Positions 23,755 through 34,881 of a stretch of DNA of 64,000 bases are shown here, one piece after another (the stretch's first letter is position 1; each line of letters starts with the position of its first letter). The translations under genes were made by a program, and so were the position numbers. Source of the DNA: Cryptomeria japonica (taxonomy: Eukaryota > Streptophyta > Pinopsida > Cupressales > Cupressaceae); assembly GCF_030272615.1 (NCBI RefSeq), contig NC_081413.1:560205945-560269944 (forward strand), given 5' to 3'. The notes under the pieces are model-generated. The model saw only the letters and a program-made list of their open reading frames with translations, was not told the DNA's origin and did no database searches.

Positions 23755-25080
23755 TAAGGGTTAGCATAAGAGTTAGGGTTTAAGTAAGGTTAGGAAAAGA
23801 GTTTAATTAGTATTAGGATTAGAGTTCAATAAATAAAAGTGTGTAATTAAGCTTAGGGTTCTACAATAATTTTTTGGACTAGGGTTAGAGTTGGCGTTCA
23901 AATAGGGTTAAGATCAAGGTTCAATTAGGGTTAGGATTCATTAAGGGTTAAGATGAAGGTTAGCTTTTAATTAGGATTAGTGTACGTGTTAGTGTTATGA
24001 ATAGGGTTAGGGTTCTATTAAAGTTACAAATCAATTAGGGTTCTAGGTTAGAATATCGGTTTGCATTTAATTATGATTTTAAACTAGAGTAGGATTAGGG
24101 TTAGGTTTAGAGTTAAATTAGTATAATACTTCACCTAGGGTTAGGGTTATATGAAAATGATTGGAGTGAGAGATAGGGTCAAAATTAGGGGTAGGTTTCA
24201 TTTTTTAATAGGGTTAGGTTAGAGATCTATGATAGAGTTTTGGGGTTGGGATATAATTTTGGTTAGGTTCAGGGTTAAATTTGGTTTAGGGTTAGGGTTT
24301 AATTTGGGTTAGGGTTATACGATAAAGATTTAGGTTAGGGTTAGGGTTGGGATTCAAATAGCGTAAGGGTTAGGGTTCAAATAGATTTACATTTCAATTA
24401 GATTTTAGGGTCATTGTCTAATTATATATTTAGGGAATAATTATGGTTGGACCAGGGTTAGAGTTGAAATAGAGTTAGGACCAAGGTTCAATTAAGATTA
24501 GGGATCAATTCGGGTTAGTGTTAAAGTTAAATTAGCATAATCATTCAAAAAGGGTTAGGTTTAATGTTCATTTGATTCTAAGTCCAATCCTAACACTAGC
24601 ACTAACCCTAACAGTAACACTAATCTTTATCCAACCTTAAAACTAACTCTAGTTCTAGCTACAACTCTAATCATAAACCTAACACTAACACTATTTCTAA
24701 CCCTAACCTTAAATCTAAATCTAACTCTAAACATAATCATAACTTTAAATCAATCTATAACCTATCCCTAACCCTAACCCTAACCCTAACCCTAACCCTA
24801 GTTGATTTAATCTATCTCTTTTTTTAACACAAACCCTAGCCCTAATTCTAACTTTAACCATAATCCTTATCCTAACCTCAACCCTAATTGTAATCTTGAA
24901 CCTAAAACTAACCATAATTCTATCTCTAACTATAGTCCTAACCTTAACCTTAATTATAATATGAACCCTAAACATAATCCTAACTATAACCATATGTAAC
25001 CCTAACCCTAACCTTAATTATATCTCTAATAGCAACCCAAACCTTAATCCTAATGCTTGCACTAACCCTAATTCTATGAA
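23755..25080. repeat. Telomere-like array with polarity switch near 24,590
   Basis: G-rich (tagggtt) to about 24,560, then C-rich (ccctaac), with the cleanest telomere run of the window: about six perfect ccctaa hexamers at about 24,769-24,810. The part 24,246-25,065 is a diverged copy of 12,007-12,885, including the switch point, which in both copies follows the phrase gttcatttgattcta. Confidence 0.85.
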
Positions 25081-25226
25081 GTGCATTAAATGCACTAATT
25101 ACCTTGAAAAAACATACTATAGAGGTTACAAAGGTCAACCATGTGAATTAGAGTGATATCCCTAGTGCTTAGCAAAAAATACAATATCTGACGTGAAAGA
25201 GTAGTACTATAAAATTAAAATTTAGT
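25081..25226. other. Short unassigned flank
   Basis: About 145 bp between the telomere-like array and the next solo LTR. Nothing recognisable, except that it ends in ttagt (25222-25226), the left target duplication of that LTR. Confidence 0.4.
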
Positions 25227-26922
25227 TGTAGAACACATGATGCCACTGAGAGGGGGGTGGGGGTGAATCAGTGGTTATCAATATTTCCAACCTTAAGCCT
25301 TTCTAAACCTAACTATGTGAACCGGTTAGCAGATCTAACACAAAGTGATTATACCAGTGAGATTAGGGAAGAGATCAAGATGCAAGCACACACAAGGATA
25401 CATCACATAACACATGATATACGAGGAAAATCCAATATGGGAAAAGCATCGGTGAGAAATGTTGTTGGAGTCTATTACTCAAATCCAACCTCACAATAAA
25501 CAACTGTATTACAATGTTTAAGGAACCAACCCAAGGAGCACCAACTCAGTCATCACAATGATTATAAATAATACAATAGTTATAACCTGGTTACAAATGA
25601 GTTATGTAACCTCTGCAAATGATTCCTCTATCCGTTTCACTCCTCCTCAACCTTACTGGTTGTATTGTCTTTCTACCACTCTGCCTCTTCTCTGTCGGTT
25701 CACACTCTGCTTCACTCTTTGATTCCTCCTTTGCTCACTGTTGCTAACTCCACAGTTCTAACTCTGCTAGTTGGATGAACTGTCAGAACATGCATCCACT
25801 ACTGGTTACTCAGCTTACCAGTTAAACCCTACATTGTACTCTACCTTGTTGGATCTCCTAAACCACTCACTCTGCACCGGTACACTCTGTGTTGCCTTCC
25901 TCTCTACTGCCTTCTTACCGATATGCACGCTTCCTGTTCACACCACTGTCATACTTAGTGACAATTCACCAGTCACCTTGACATCATCAGTTAAGCCTCT
26001 CTTAAACCCTGCTACCAGTCACACCTCCACACACGCAGATGTTGTTACTTTCTGCAACTTGCACTTTGATTGCACGAGGCACTGTCATGCTCTTCTTCTC
26101 TTCTCTATGGCCTCTAGCATCTAGAAGCATAATCAAATCCTTTCAACCTTCGATCTATATATTTATAACCAAGCTTTCTCACCAAAACAAAACTCAAACT
26201 TGGCATGCTAGGTTTTACTCCACCGACCATGAGGCATATCGAATCCAATCAAATCTCATCTTCAAGATTTACAACCTGAAACAAATCAAGCCTCACTGCC
26301 ATATATGTTCCTTCCAACACACGTCTTCTATGTTTTGTAACTTGCATCTTGATTTGTCGGCCTTGATCCTATCAATCACCATGAATGCTCTCTTTGTATC
26401 TTTTACATACTCCGATCTGCACCTACATCAATCAACACATCGTTGGTATGTGTTGTTCAATCTGTCTCAAGCCGCAAGCCTCTACAATTCTCCTACGATT
26501 TTCTTAGACTGCATTTAATGCTAAACCAATCACCAACTGCCTTGCAACTACACAGTTCATTCGCCACTTCACGCATGCCATTTAGAGTCCATGTGGAGTT
26601 CTTTATCTGCATCCAACTCAATGTCTTAGTTTCAGTCTAGTCACTGACCAACCATACAGCCGATGTTCACCTACCAGTTCTCTAACCCCACTGGTTTACA
26701 CTGACCGATTAGCCTTCATACCTACACTTTATTGTCCTGTCGGTGGATCACATTAACCGGTCATCAACCTTGTCAACCCATAGAAAATATCTTGGGTGAG
26801 GCATCATGCTCATCTCCAATTGAGAAGATCCTTGCACTTGCCTTTGTTCTCTTACCGGTTGATATCTCTCTTATCTGAATACTGGTGGTCTCCTTAATGA
26901 CATTGTGCCATCCATTTCTAAC

Positions 26923-27708
26923 TGTAGACACCTAAAATTGACATGTTTAATTAAATAAATATTTTTATTTATTTAATTATCTAAGCTTAATTCTTCTATT
27001 AATTAAATAAATATTTATTTATTTAATTAATTAATTTATCCTCTTCTAGCCTTATTTCTCATTTAGATAAATACATTTATTTATTTAAATTATCCTTCTC
27101 CTAAATTAAATAAATATCTTATTTATTTAATTGATCCCACTTCTTTTATTAATTAAATAAATCTTTATTTATTTAATTAATTCATTAACTTTTTCTACCC
27201 ATGACACATGTCATTCATCTCTTAATTCATACACTACCTACCCTTTCATTATTTTATTAATTCTTTTACCTACCCTCTAATCATAGTTGACCTCCTTTTA
27301 CACCTCTCAATCTTATCCCTCCATTTCATATAGTGTCTTCTATATAGGGAGATGCTTCCTTCATTATCAAACCCTAGCTAATCAATCATTCTAACTACTT
27401 GATCAATTGACTACTTGGCATATGCGATCCTACTTGCAACCACATTTCGTTCTTTGTTGAGCTCTTGTGCACATAAAATCTGAGAGCAAATATATCAAAC
27501 AAGATCAATGGAGATAGGAAGAATGGAGATCCAAACCCTATTGGACATGTGATGGTATAATCTTTGTGATTTCATTTGATTTGTATTGTCTTAGGTAATC
27601 TTCATATGTTATGGTGGATCTTTGTTGTTGTTAGGCTAGGGTTTTTGTGGTTGAATTCATTTAGCCTTTCAATATCGTTATTATTGTTATCCATTTTCAC
27701 CATATACA
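26923..27708 (+). mobile_element. Probable nested solo LTR with AT-rich palindromes
   Basis: Starts tgtagacacc and ends atataca (TGTA...TACA). Flanks are ctaac (26918-26922) and ttaac (27709-27713), differing at one position. The left third has five AT-rich inverted repeats built on taaataaata / tatttattta. A ctatata box at about 27,348 suggests + orientation. The boundaries rest on an imperfect target duplication and could be wrong by some bases. Confidence 0.5.
26945..27185. repeat. Cluster of five AT-rich palindromes
   Basis: Units centred near 26,961, 27,018, 27,078, 27,121 and 27,167 are inverted repeats of aattaaataaat / atttatttaatt separated by 4-8 bp. They are spaced by short pyrimidine-rich segments. 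Each could extrude as a hairpin. Confidence 0.75.
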
Positions 27709-28429
27709 TTAACTATCCTGCACTAATCTACATCTACATTCCAGTTGACATCAACATCCCAGAGTGGATCCCTGTCTGCAGATGTTACTACTTACATACT
27801 TCTTCATTTGATCGGTTCAGATCTCAATCAGTTTGCCTAAATGGCAAACTCATCACTACTTATCCTTCCTTGCTTGTCCCTGTAGCTCACCATGCCCACT
27901 CCTTCTGATCGAGTGCGCATCTCTTATTTTATACAGTGGCAGATCATGATATCGTACTTTAATCATCCGGTTTGTGCCTTCAACCACCTGCCTTTAACTA
28001 TCTTATCCCAGAGAGATATAATGTATTCTATGCATGTTGTGATATAAGAAAATATTACCACTTACCGGTAGGAGTGAATAGACTGTGGCACTTCTTCTGT
28101 TGAACACTTGGTGAAAACCATTTATCCTTCCTTACTATCTTGCTACAACACAATCTCTGTCAGTCTTCTCCTTAATCTATGAAAAAATCTTTAACCATTG
28201 GGAATCTTGTTGATTGTCATCAATCCATCCTTGCTTACTTACTGGTGATAATCTTACCGATTATCAATAACACGTTGCTAACAAATCACTTACTGGTTTC
28301 TTCTCTCCCAACACCAACCACACTGTCAGTTGACATCAATGCCAACTATACCGGTGATCATCAATGACACCACAATGCTTGTACCAGTTGACATCAATGA
28401 CAACATAGTGCCAACATTAGTTACTACCA

Positions 28430-30500
28430 AAATGATAGGAACCTACTTTTGTGAGAAGAAAGCTTAAGAAAACATCAGTGAGTTGGAAAGAAAAAGTTGA
28501 TAAAGTGTGAATATATGGCCCCTCATGTTTTTACCCTCGGCTATATACTTGAGGATTGGGCCCTAGAATGGTTATTTCACTATTCACGATGAGGATTTTC
28601 ACTATGATTTCTATAAGTCTACAACAGAAATGCCTCACTGACAAGACTTATTCCTTGTCGGAGTTGAGGAGCTACGTGCCACCATAAAGGAGGATGAGGC
28701 ATTGGATAAGGTAGGCCAATGTTTTTCCTTTTTCCTTCATTTTTTTCATTTAATTTGAGTAGGGAAAATGTTAGCTACATATTCTTCCAAGATTTGTGCA
28801 TCTGTCTACGAGTCACATGTTTTTCTTAGGAGAGAACTTGTGTTGGCATCCTTGAGGCACACTAGCATCCATAAGATGTGCTAGCATCTAGGACTTGCAC
28901 TAGCATCCCAAAGATGTGCATGTGGCTAGGGACATTGTGCACTAGAAATGTCTAAAAATAGTAAACTGAAAAAGTAGAATAGCATTTGGTGCTTAGAAAA
29001 GAGATTTCATATAGTAATCATCTTTGTAGGTTCTTCTAGAGGTTCAAGAGCATACTAGCAACCATTGGTTCTTGTTTCTATGTAATCGCATAGGAGATGT
29101 GACAATAGAAAAGCACAAACATCTATGTCACCTAGGCCTCTAGTGGGTCTACCAAATGTTTGAGGTGTTATTTCATTGGCCTATGCTCATTGCACTCATG
29201 AAGCGGTGGGATGCAAACACCATGTCATTCCATCTACTTATAGGGGAGATGATAATCATTCTCGTGGATGTCTACTGCATTATACACCTCCCCATCTAGG
29301 AAGAGAAAGTTTCAATCCATGAAACCATCTCTACACAAGATGTCTCAGACGAAAAACTATCCTACGTCGACTAGGTCATCAACTATTAGCGACTAGGACA
29401 TATTTTACTCCAATTGTTTGAGCAGGGGAGAGTTTCCACTCCTCTGATTTGACACATCATGATTGACATGGTGGACTTGAGGGTGGTAGTGGACAAGCGA
29501 GGCTCTCACCTACAAGAAGACCTCATTCAATTTATTAGATAGATAGAGGATAGGGGGATCCTAGGGTTGCCACATTCTTGCACACTTGTACCATGACCTT
29601 GAGCATTATGTCCATTTCAAGTTCCATAGCATCATTATTTGTACCCTACTACATGTTTAGATTTTGGAGTACATCTCTTGCACTAGACCAATAGGGTTTC
29701 CATGATAGATCGATGGAGATGAGATCTGAGTGCATGCATACCCACTTGTGTGCCAAGACTAGAAATTTAGAAATGTTGTTTTGGAGACTAATCATAGATC
29801 ACCTTAGGATCGACGATGTGATTTGGCAACAATATTAGGGCATGAATACATGGAGCACTAATCGATGACAACTTCCTCACATGCAACACAATTGGTTCCT
29901 TGTTAATAGTCATGCCTACATCATGGTCCCATGCTACTAGCGGTGGTGCATGTGATAGTTTGGCCAGGTCTAGACATTATTGGTCGTCATCCCAGCCTAC
30001 ATTTACTCAACCAAGAGTATAGTGAGGCCATAAGATCAACAATGACCCACCATTGATGATGTGGAGCACAATGATAGTGGTAGTGAAGATGATGACATCT
30101 CACCTATATTGGATATCAACTATGTTAGTGCCACTAACGAGTTTGCAAGGTGGTGACTAACTATAGGTCCAACTCTCATCTTCCCACTAGACGCCCTCAG
30201 AAGTGACCTTGACATACAAATATCCAATAGAGAGGACCAATAGGGTGTCCACTAGGAAACAGGTGAAGGTGAGGAGATAGAGGCAAAGATGCAACTCCAT
30301 TGCTTGAGGAGAGTACCATCCCTGATGACAATGCCACATATCTAGGCAATATCGCCATCGAGATCTTGTGCTCCTATGCCTCTAGTGGGGTCACCACCAT
30401 AGGATCCTCCTACTAGTGTACCCCCTACTGCACCATAGGAGACACTAGGGCCTTTAAGTAGTAGAGTTGTGGTGATAGACCTTGATTGAAAGATGGGTGA
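28430..30500 (+). pseudogene. Plant mobile domain (PMD/transposase-like) pseudogene
   Basis: Translations carry the signature order of the plant aminotransferase-like/plant mobile domain family. At 29,205-29,290 it reads LMKRWDANTMSFHLLIGEM followed by IIILVDVYCIIHLPI, which matches the family pattern of a W residue, then FHLPxGEMTxTLxDVxxxxxLPI. At about 29,574-29,690, in another frame, it reads ILAHLYHDLEHYV, then LLHV, a stop, and ILEYISCTRPIG, matching the AHLYxxLxxxV...LLQxWAxEH segment. Further on, about 29,880-29,990 resembles the C-terminal segment. Stops and frameshifts are frequent and no start codon can be chosen. The family's function is debated: a domain shared by MAIL1/MAIN-type proteins and plant transposons. 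No terminal inverted repeats were recognised. Confidence 0.6.
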
Positions 30501-30601
30501 TCCAATTATGCTTGTGATTTTGAATATGATGTAGATGCTTTCATTTTATATAAAAATATATGTACGATTATTATGATGATGTAGAGATTGATATTGATCT
30601 C

Positions 30602-31137
30602 TGTTGTGCAAGTGGAAGCAAAAACCCTAGATAATTAAATATTACAAAACAAGTTAGATGCAAAGAAATATTGAAGTAAAGAAAAGAAAAACAAAATAAA
30701 ACACAAGACATGAATTTACGTGGTAAAACCATGACAAAATGCCAAGGAAATATCCACAGGGCAAGGTATCGGTATTCTTATTGCTTAGGAGAAAATAATT
30801 ACAAACTTCACAACTGCTATCTCTTGCAGTCTGAATTTGCAAATACAACAACAACAATTACACTTGCCTTCATAGGCTGCATACATATATACAAAAATTC
30901 TTCTAAATGCAATTCCCACCAACATAGAAATATCCCACTCAATTCCTTAAAAGAAACAAGAACTTTCTCACAAAGAAGAACTCCTTAAAAGAAAGTGGGG
31001 ACTTTCTCACAAAGAAGAACTCCTTAAAAAAGTGGGAACTTTCTCACAAAGAAGAAGTGCTATTCTGAAGGTGAGAATAAATTAGGAATTTCTCATTTCT
31101 ATTATTTCATGTTTCTAATTGTTGTCATTATCTAACA
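30602..31137 (-). mobile_element. 3' LTR of the old, split Copia (approximate left end)
   Basis: The right end tctaaca at 31137 is firm. It is followed by atctccaccttgac, a purine tract on the minus strand next to the polyprotein end. The left end is placed at tgttgtgcaag (30602) but could be a few bases earlier. Inside are acgtggtaaaacc (30718-30730), the shared Copia LTR motif, and three 38-39-bp tandem units. The partner LTR lies beyond the window. Confidence 0.6.
30945..31055. repeat. Three tandem units of 38-39 bp inside the LTR
   Basis: Units start at ccttaaaa at 30945, 30983 and 31022. Each contains actttctcacaaagaaga. They are nearly identical to each other. Confidence 0.8.
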
Positions 31138-31660
31138 ATCTCCACCTTGACAACAATTTACTTGATACCTACCCATTACCACCATCACCCCTTTTGCAAG
31201 CCAAGAGAAGCCACAATCCACTTCAACTTCTCTACCAGTATTGGTTTAGTAAACATGTCTGCACAATTTTTAGGTGTATGAACTTTCTCAAAGATTACTC
31301 CACCTCTATCAATAGCATGTCTTACAAAATGGTACTTAATTCCAATATGCTTGGTTCTACTATGATAAGCTATATTTTTAGCCAAATGAATAACACTTTG
31401 ATTATCGTAGAATACAATCACTCTGTCCTGCACTTTTCCAAGCTCACCCAAAAAAACCCTCAACCAAAGATTGCATGCATGTGAGACAACCATATACTAT
31501 ACCTTAGTTGTGGATAAAGCAACTGTTTAATAAAGTTTTGACATCCAACCAATAGCTCCACCTGCAAGAGTAAAGACATAACTTGATGTAGATCTCCTTT
31601 TCTCCAAATAACCCGCAAAATTAAAATCAACAAAACCACACACTGAACCGCTGCAACCAT
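31138..31660 (-). pseudogene. C-terminal RT/RNase H part of the split Copia
   Basis: On the minus strand from 31,660 leftward: SVCGFVDFNFAGYLEKRRST, then SYVFTLAGGAI, a stop and a decayed region, then VFYDNQSVIHLAKN, RTKHIGIKYHFVR and ADMFTKP (31185-31493). These are the standard Copia RNase H landmarks (the DxxxxxxLAKNPxxHxRTKHI segment and the KP end). The reading continues exactly from 56292 on the far side of element 1. The EAEY motif is destroyed by a stop. Confidence 0.85.
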
Positions 31661-31665
31661 CATAG

Positions 31666-32900
31666 TGTAGTGTCATAAAATTTTGACCCTAGCAATCTTT
31701 TACCACATTAGGGTCCTCACGCATGCAAGATTAAGTCCTCTAGCCTGATCGGAGACCGAAGACTGCTCAACCCTCAGAATCTGCTTCTCCCTTGGCCTCT
31801 GCACCACCCTGTCTGCACTCTACCCTAGAAAAAGGGGTAGGACAGGGGCATGGTGCCTTTGTCCCCCCTAGGACAGGGGCATGGCACCCTTGTCCTCCCA
31901 GGAAAGGGGTGTGGCGCCCCTGTCCCTGCAATATTTTGGGGAAGGACCTTTCCTAAGCACACATTGTAGGTTGTGTAGTGAGTGGGAAACTTCCCCGATG
32001 TCGACCTGTGACCAAAACCAATTTCATTAACCCTAATTGACAAGTATTTAAGTTGTATTTGTCCTCTCATTTGCATAAGTTGGATGAGTGGGAGGTTTAC
32101 ATGAGATCAAGCATTCTTTTCTAGTATTGAGCATTCTCAAATCGCCCTTCAAGGCTAGGTGTTGCATTCAAGTCAAGGATTCAACCATTGAAGAGGAGAT
32201 TGATTCCAACATTCAATTCCACACAAGCATTTCTATCAACATTGCTATCACAACCTCCCTTGAGGTGATTTACATTTCGGTCTTTCATTTACATCTACTT
32301 GCAAGTACTTTTTTTTATTACTTGTTTAATTCTAAAACTAGAGTTTGATCTAAAGGCCAACCCCCAATCTCAACCCGTTTTCCTCTCTTTTTTGTGTGTA
32401 GGTTGCAGATGCATAGCTATACTTTTGGATTCAGGCTCCATTTGTAGAGGAGGAAAAACCCTTTTTGTTTCACGGATTTTTCGGAGGACCATGTACATTC
32501 CCGCCAAGATCCGGGCAACATTTCCTCAAATTCGTAGGGCAAATTCATCTTGACATATTACCTGCCAGATCCAAGTGCACAACTTCATCCCATACTCTGA
32601 TCTCAAGTTATAATTAGTTCTTTGTCACTTTTGCACTACATAATTCAATCAATTCCTTTCCATTTCAAATAGGAAGAGGGGGATTAGCTTATCATTCTCA
32701 TTTCACTCAGAATTCTATCTTCTTCTTTGAAGGTTGAATCTAGTGAATTCTCCTCTCCTCTTCCAATGTAATTGGGTGAAAGTGTTTGAAGGGAAATCTG
32801 TAGTGAAATTCCCATCTCTCCTCAGAGGGAAAGGGTAGTTTTCCTCTTTATCTCTCATTCACACATGTTTCACCCACCAATACACATTGGCCCCATTACA
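31666..32900 (+). mobile_element. 5' LTR of element 1
   Basis: 1235 bp, homologous throughout to 55072-56286 but with clear substitutions and small indels. The first bases (tgtagtgtcataaaatt) are similar to the start of element 2's LTR read on its own strand, supporting common descent. Confidence 0.85.
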
Positions 32901-32920
32901 TTTTGGTGAACCCAACATCT
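32901..32920 (+). promoter_or_regulatory. Primer binding site of element 1
   Basis: ttttggtgaacccaac directly after the LTR. It starts with tgg as a tRNA-complementary site should. Element 2 has the same site in the form ttttggtgaacccgacgt. I cannot name the tRNA with confidence from memory. Confidence 0.65.
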
Positions 32921-32931
32921 TGCATGCTTTC

Positions 32932-34128
32932 TGTAAAGTGGAAAATCGAACCCTAGGTGTTCCCCCCACTCCAAGGAGAGAGAAAGGAGGTCACTAGGAT
33001 TGACAGTTTTCACTTAGGAGAGACTTTACATTCAAAAGAGGGGTTGAAACTCACAAGATCCAATCCCACACAATGCAAGATTGAATTCTAAATGAGTTTC
33101 AAGGGTTGAGACAACAAGGATACCCTCTTTTGTAAAGAATGTAGATAGAAGGATTGAACTAGTAGTGTAGGTAAAAATAAGAAAGATTCGCTTGTAGACG
33201 GAGATAGGGACATGGGATGAAGCTATGGACCTGAAATTAGCAGTAAAATGTCGAGACGATGCTGTCCTGCAAGTTTGAGCGAAAGTTGACGGGACGATGG
33301 CGCTCGAAGTGCACACGGTCCTCCGAAAAATCTGCGAAACGAAGGGGGATTTGTTCGTCTCTGCACAAGGAATCCAGATCTTCAATTACAGCCGCGTACC
33401 TGCAATCTACACACAGAAAAGAGAGGACGATTGGGGGGTTAGGGATTAGGGGTTTGCCTTCAGGTCAAACCCCGGTTTTGGAATTAACCAAGAAATGAGA
33501 ATGCTGTAATTGTAAATGTTTGTAATGTAATCAAGTACTGATACCTTGTTGTAAGAATGTTTGCATTCTTACATGCGAAGGTGTAATGATGTTGTATGTT
33601 GTATGTTGTAGGTGATCTCCCCTTCAATGGTTGAATCCTTGTCTTGAATGCAACACCTAGCCTTGAATGGAGACCTAGAATACTCAATTGCTTGAAGGAA
33701 TGCTTAAATGCTTGAATGTTTGCCTATCGCTTCTGCCTCTTGCACACATATGTTTTTTGCCCTTTTACTACCCACCCCTTTCTGGGAGGGGAAATGTAGT
33801 TTATATACTTGTCAATTAGGGTTAGGAGACTGATTTTTCCGACCTTAGGCTGACCTAGGAGCATTATTTTCCAAATTGCAAACTTGAAGACCCGATGCCC
33901 AACAAGAGACCGGGCCCAAAATAGGGCCAGGGACCAGGGCACTGGGTGCCATGGTCCCACCTCCCGGGACAGCAGGGTGCAAGGAGGATCAAGCCAAGGT
34001 GCAAAAAGATGCATTTTTTGGTGTCATAAACAGGTTTCAGGGTCTCCATTCAGGTTCAATGTTGTGCCGCCATCGTGAAGACCCAAATGTAGTCGAAATT
34101 GCAAGTGTCGCAATTTTACGATGCTACA
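32932..34128 (-). mobile_element. 3' LTR of element 2
   Basis: Starts tgtaaagtgg, ends gctaca on the + strand. Contains the ggacgatg...cacggtcc stem-loop block (33292-33321) and a tatataaac box on the minus strand (about 33,795). Confidence 0.9.
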
Positions 34129-34150
34129 TTTAGCCCCCACTTTAGCGGGA
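34129..34150 (-). promoter_or_regulatory. Polypurine tract of element 2
   Basis: The + strand tttagcccccactttagc. The minus strand gctaaagtgggggctaaa lies directly before the LTR and matches the tract of element 1 at 55055-55071. Confidence 0.85.
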
Positions 34151-34881
34151 GTATAAGCGTACACCCATACTTCCGGTAAAGTACAAGGAAACAACATTGA
34201 AAGACTTTCACCACGTCAAGGAGGCAAGATACACCAAGCCCCCAGTGGACTAAGGATCTTACGACTTCGATTGACAAAGTAAAAGGGAAGATCATGAGGG
34301 AGAACCATGACTGTCAGTAGTAAGGTTCCCTCAGTATGAGTCATGCAAGAAAAATACCAAAAATTTTCAAGGCAAAGCTAAGTTCGCCAAGAAATTTTTG
34401 AGAATCTTGAAGAGATATGGATGGAGTGTATGCCCCCCTACGTTAAAGCGATCACACACGCCTCATCGGGGGTGATTGCTTTAAGGTAGTGATACGCATA
34501 AGAAATGAGAAGGGAAAGGAGCACATTATCGCCAAGATTTAGCCCCCAAGTGTGAGATAAACCCAAGGATAATAGACACAAAACACAAATCACCAGGTGA
34601 CTTTGCTTTCCTTAGGGTCAGTATGCTGTATGATAATTCATGTATATCATATGTATGTATGCATAATTGTTCTTCATTCCCCAATCAAGGAAGGTCACCT
34701 AGAAGAAGGGAGCACATGTGTCTTTTGAGTCAACATGAGAGAGGCCAAAAGAGATCTCAACGCTTTGCATCGTCCTCAAGTAGACAACACTAAGAACAAC
34801 AAATAGAAGAATGTGAATAACACATAGAAGAAGTAACAAAAGAGATCAAGAGAGGAGGAGAGAGTCTGCTATACTAATGAA
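34151..34881 (-). other. 3' untranslated region of element 2
   Basis: Aligns with 53,090-55,054 of element 1 once the solo LTR there is removed. Shared phrases include the cgtgtgtgatc...ctttaac...gggggcatacactc block and the cttgacgtggt block. Non-coding, yet well kept between two divergent copies. Confidence 0.65.

Larger units (their letters stand above)
25227..28416 (-). mobile_element. Long Copia solo LTR, target duplication ttagt, with nested insert
   Basis: Begins tgtagaacac, carries the cactgagagggggg...gtgaatcagtgg block of a U5 end at about 25,244-25,275, and ends gccaaca. Perfect 5-bp duplications ttagt lie at 25222-25226 and 28417-28421. The total is 3190 bp, of which about 790 bp (26923-27708) is a second insertion, so the LTR itself is about 2.4 kb. 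Several open frames of 60-160 codons within it (25771-26640) match no known domain and overlap one another. I treat them as chance. Confidence 0.8.

Noticed and set aside
25771-26640. Overlapping open frames of up to 159 codons in the long solo LTR
   Set aside because: They overlap in different frames, show no domain, have Ser/Thr/Leu-rich composition from CT-rich DNA, and sit entirely inside an LTR bounded by target duplications.
30945-31055. CRISPR-like short direct repeats
   Set aside because: The units are contiguous, with no unique spacers, and the window is plant nuclear DNA.
33259-34133. Open frames in the LTRs of element 2 (also 39837-40602)
   Set aside because: Located wholly inside LTRs, overlapping on both strands, with no recognisable protein.
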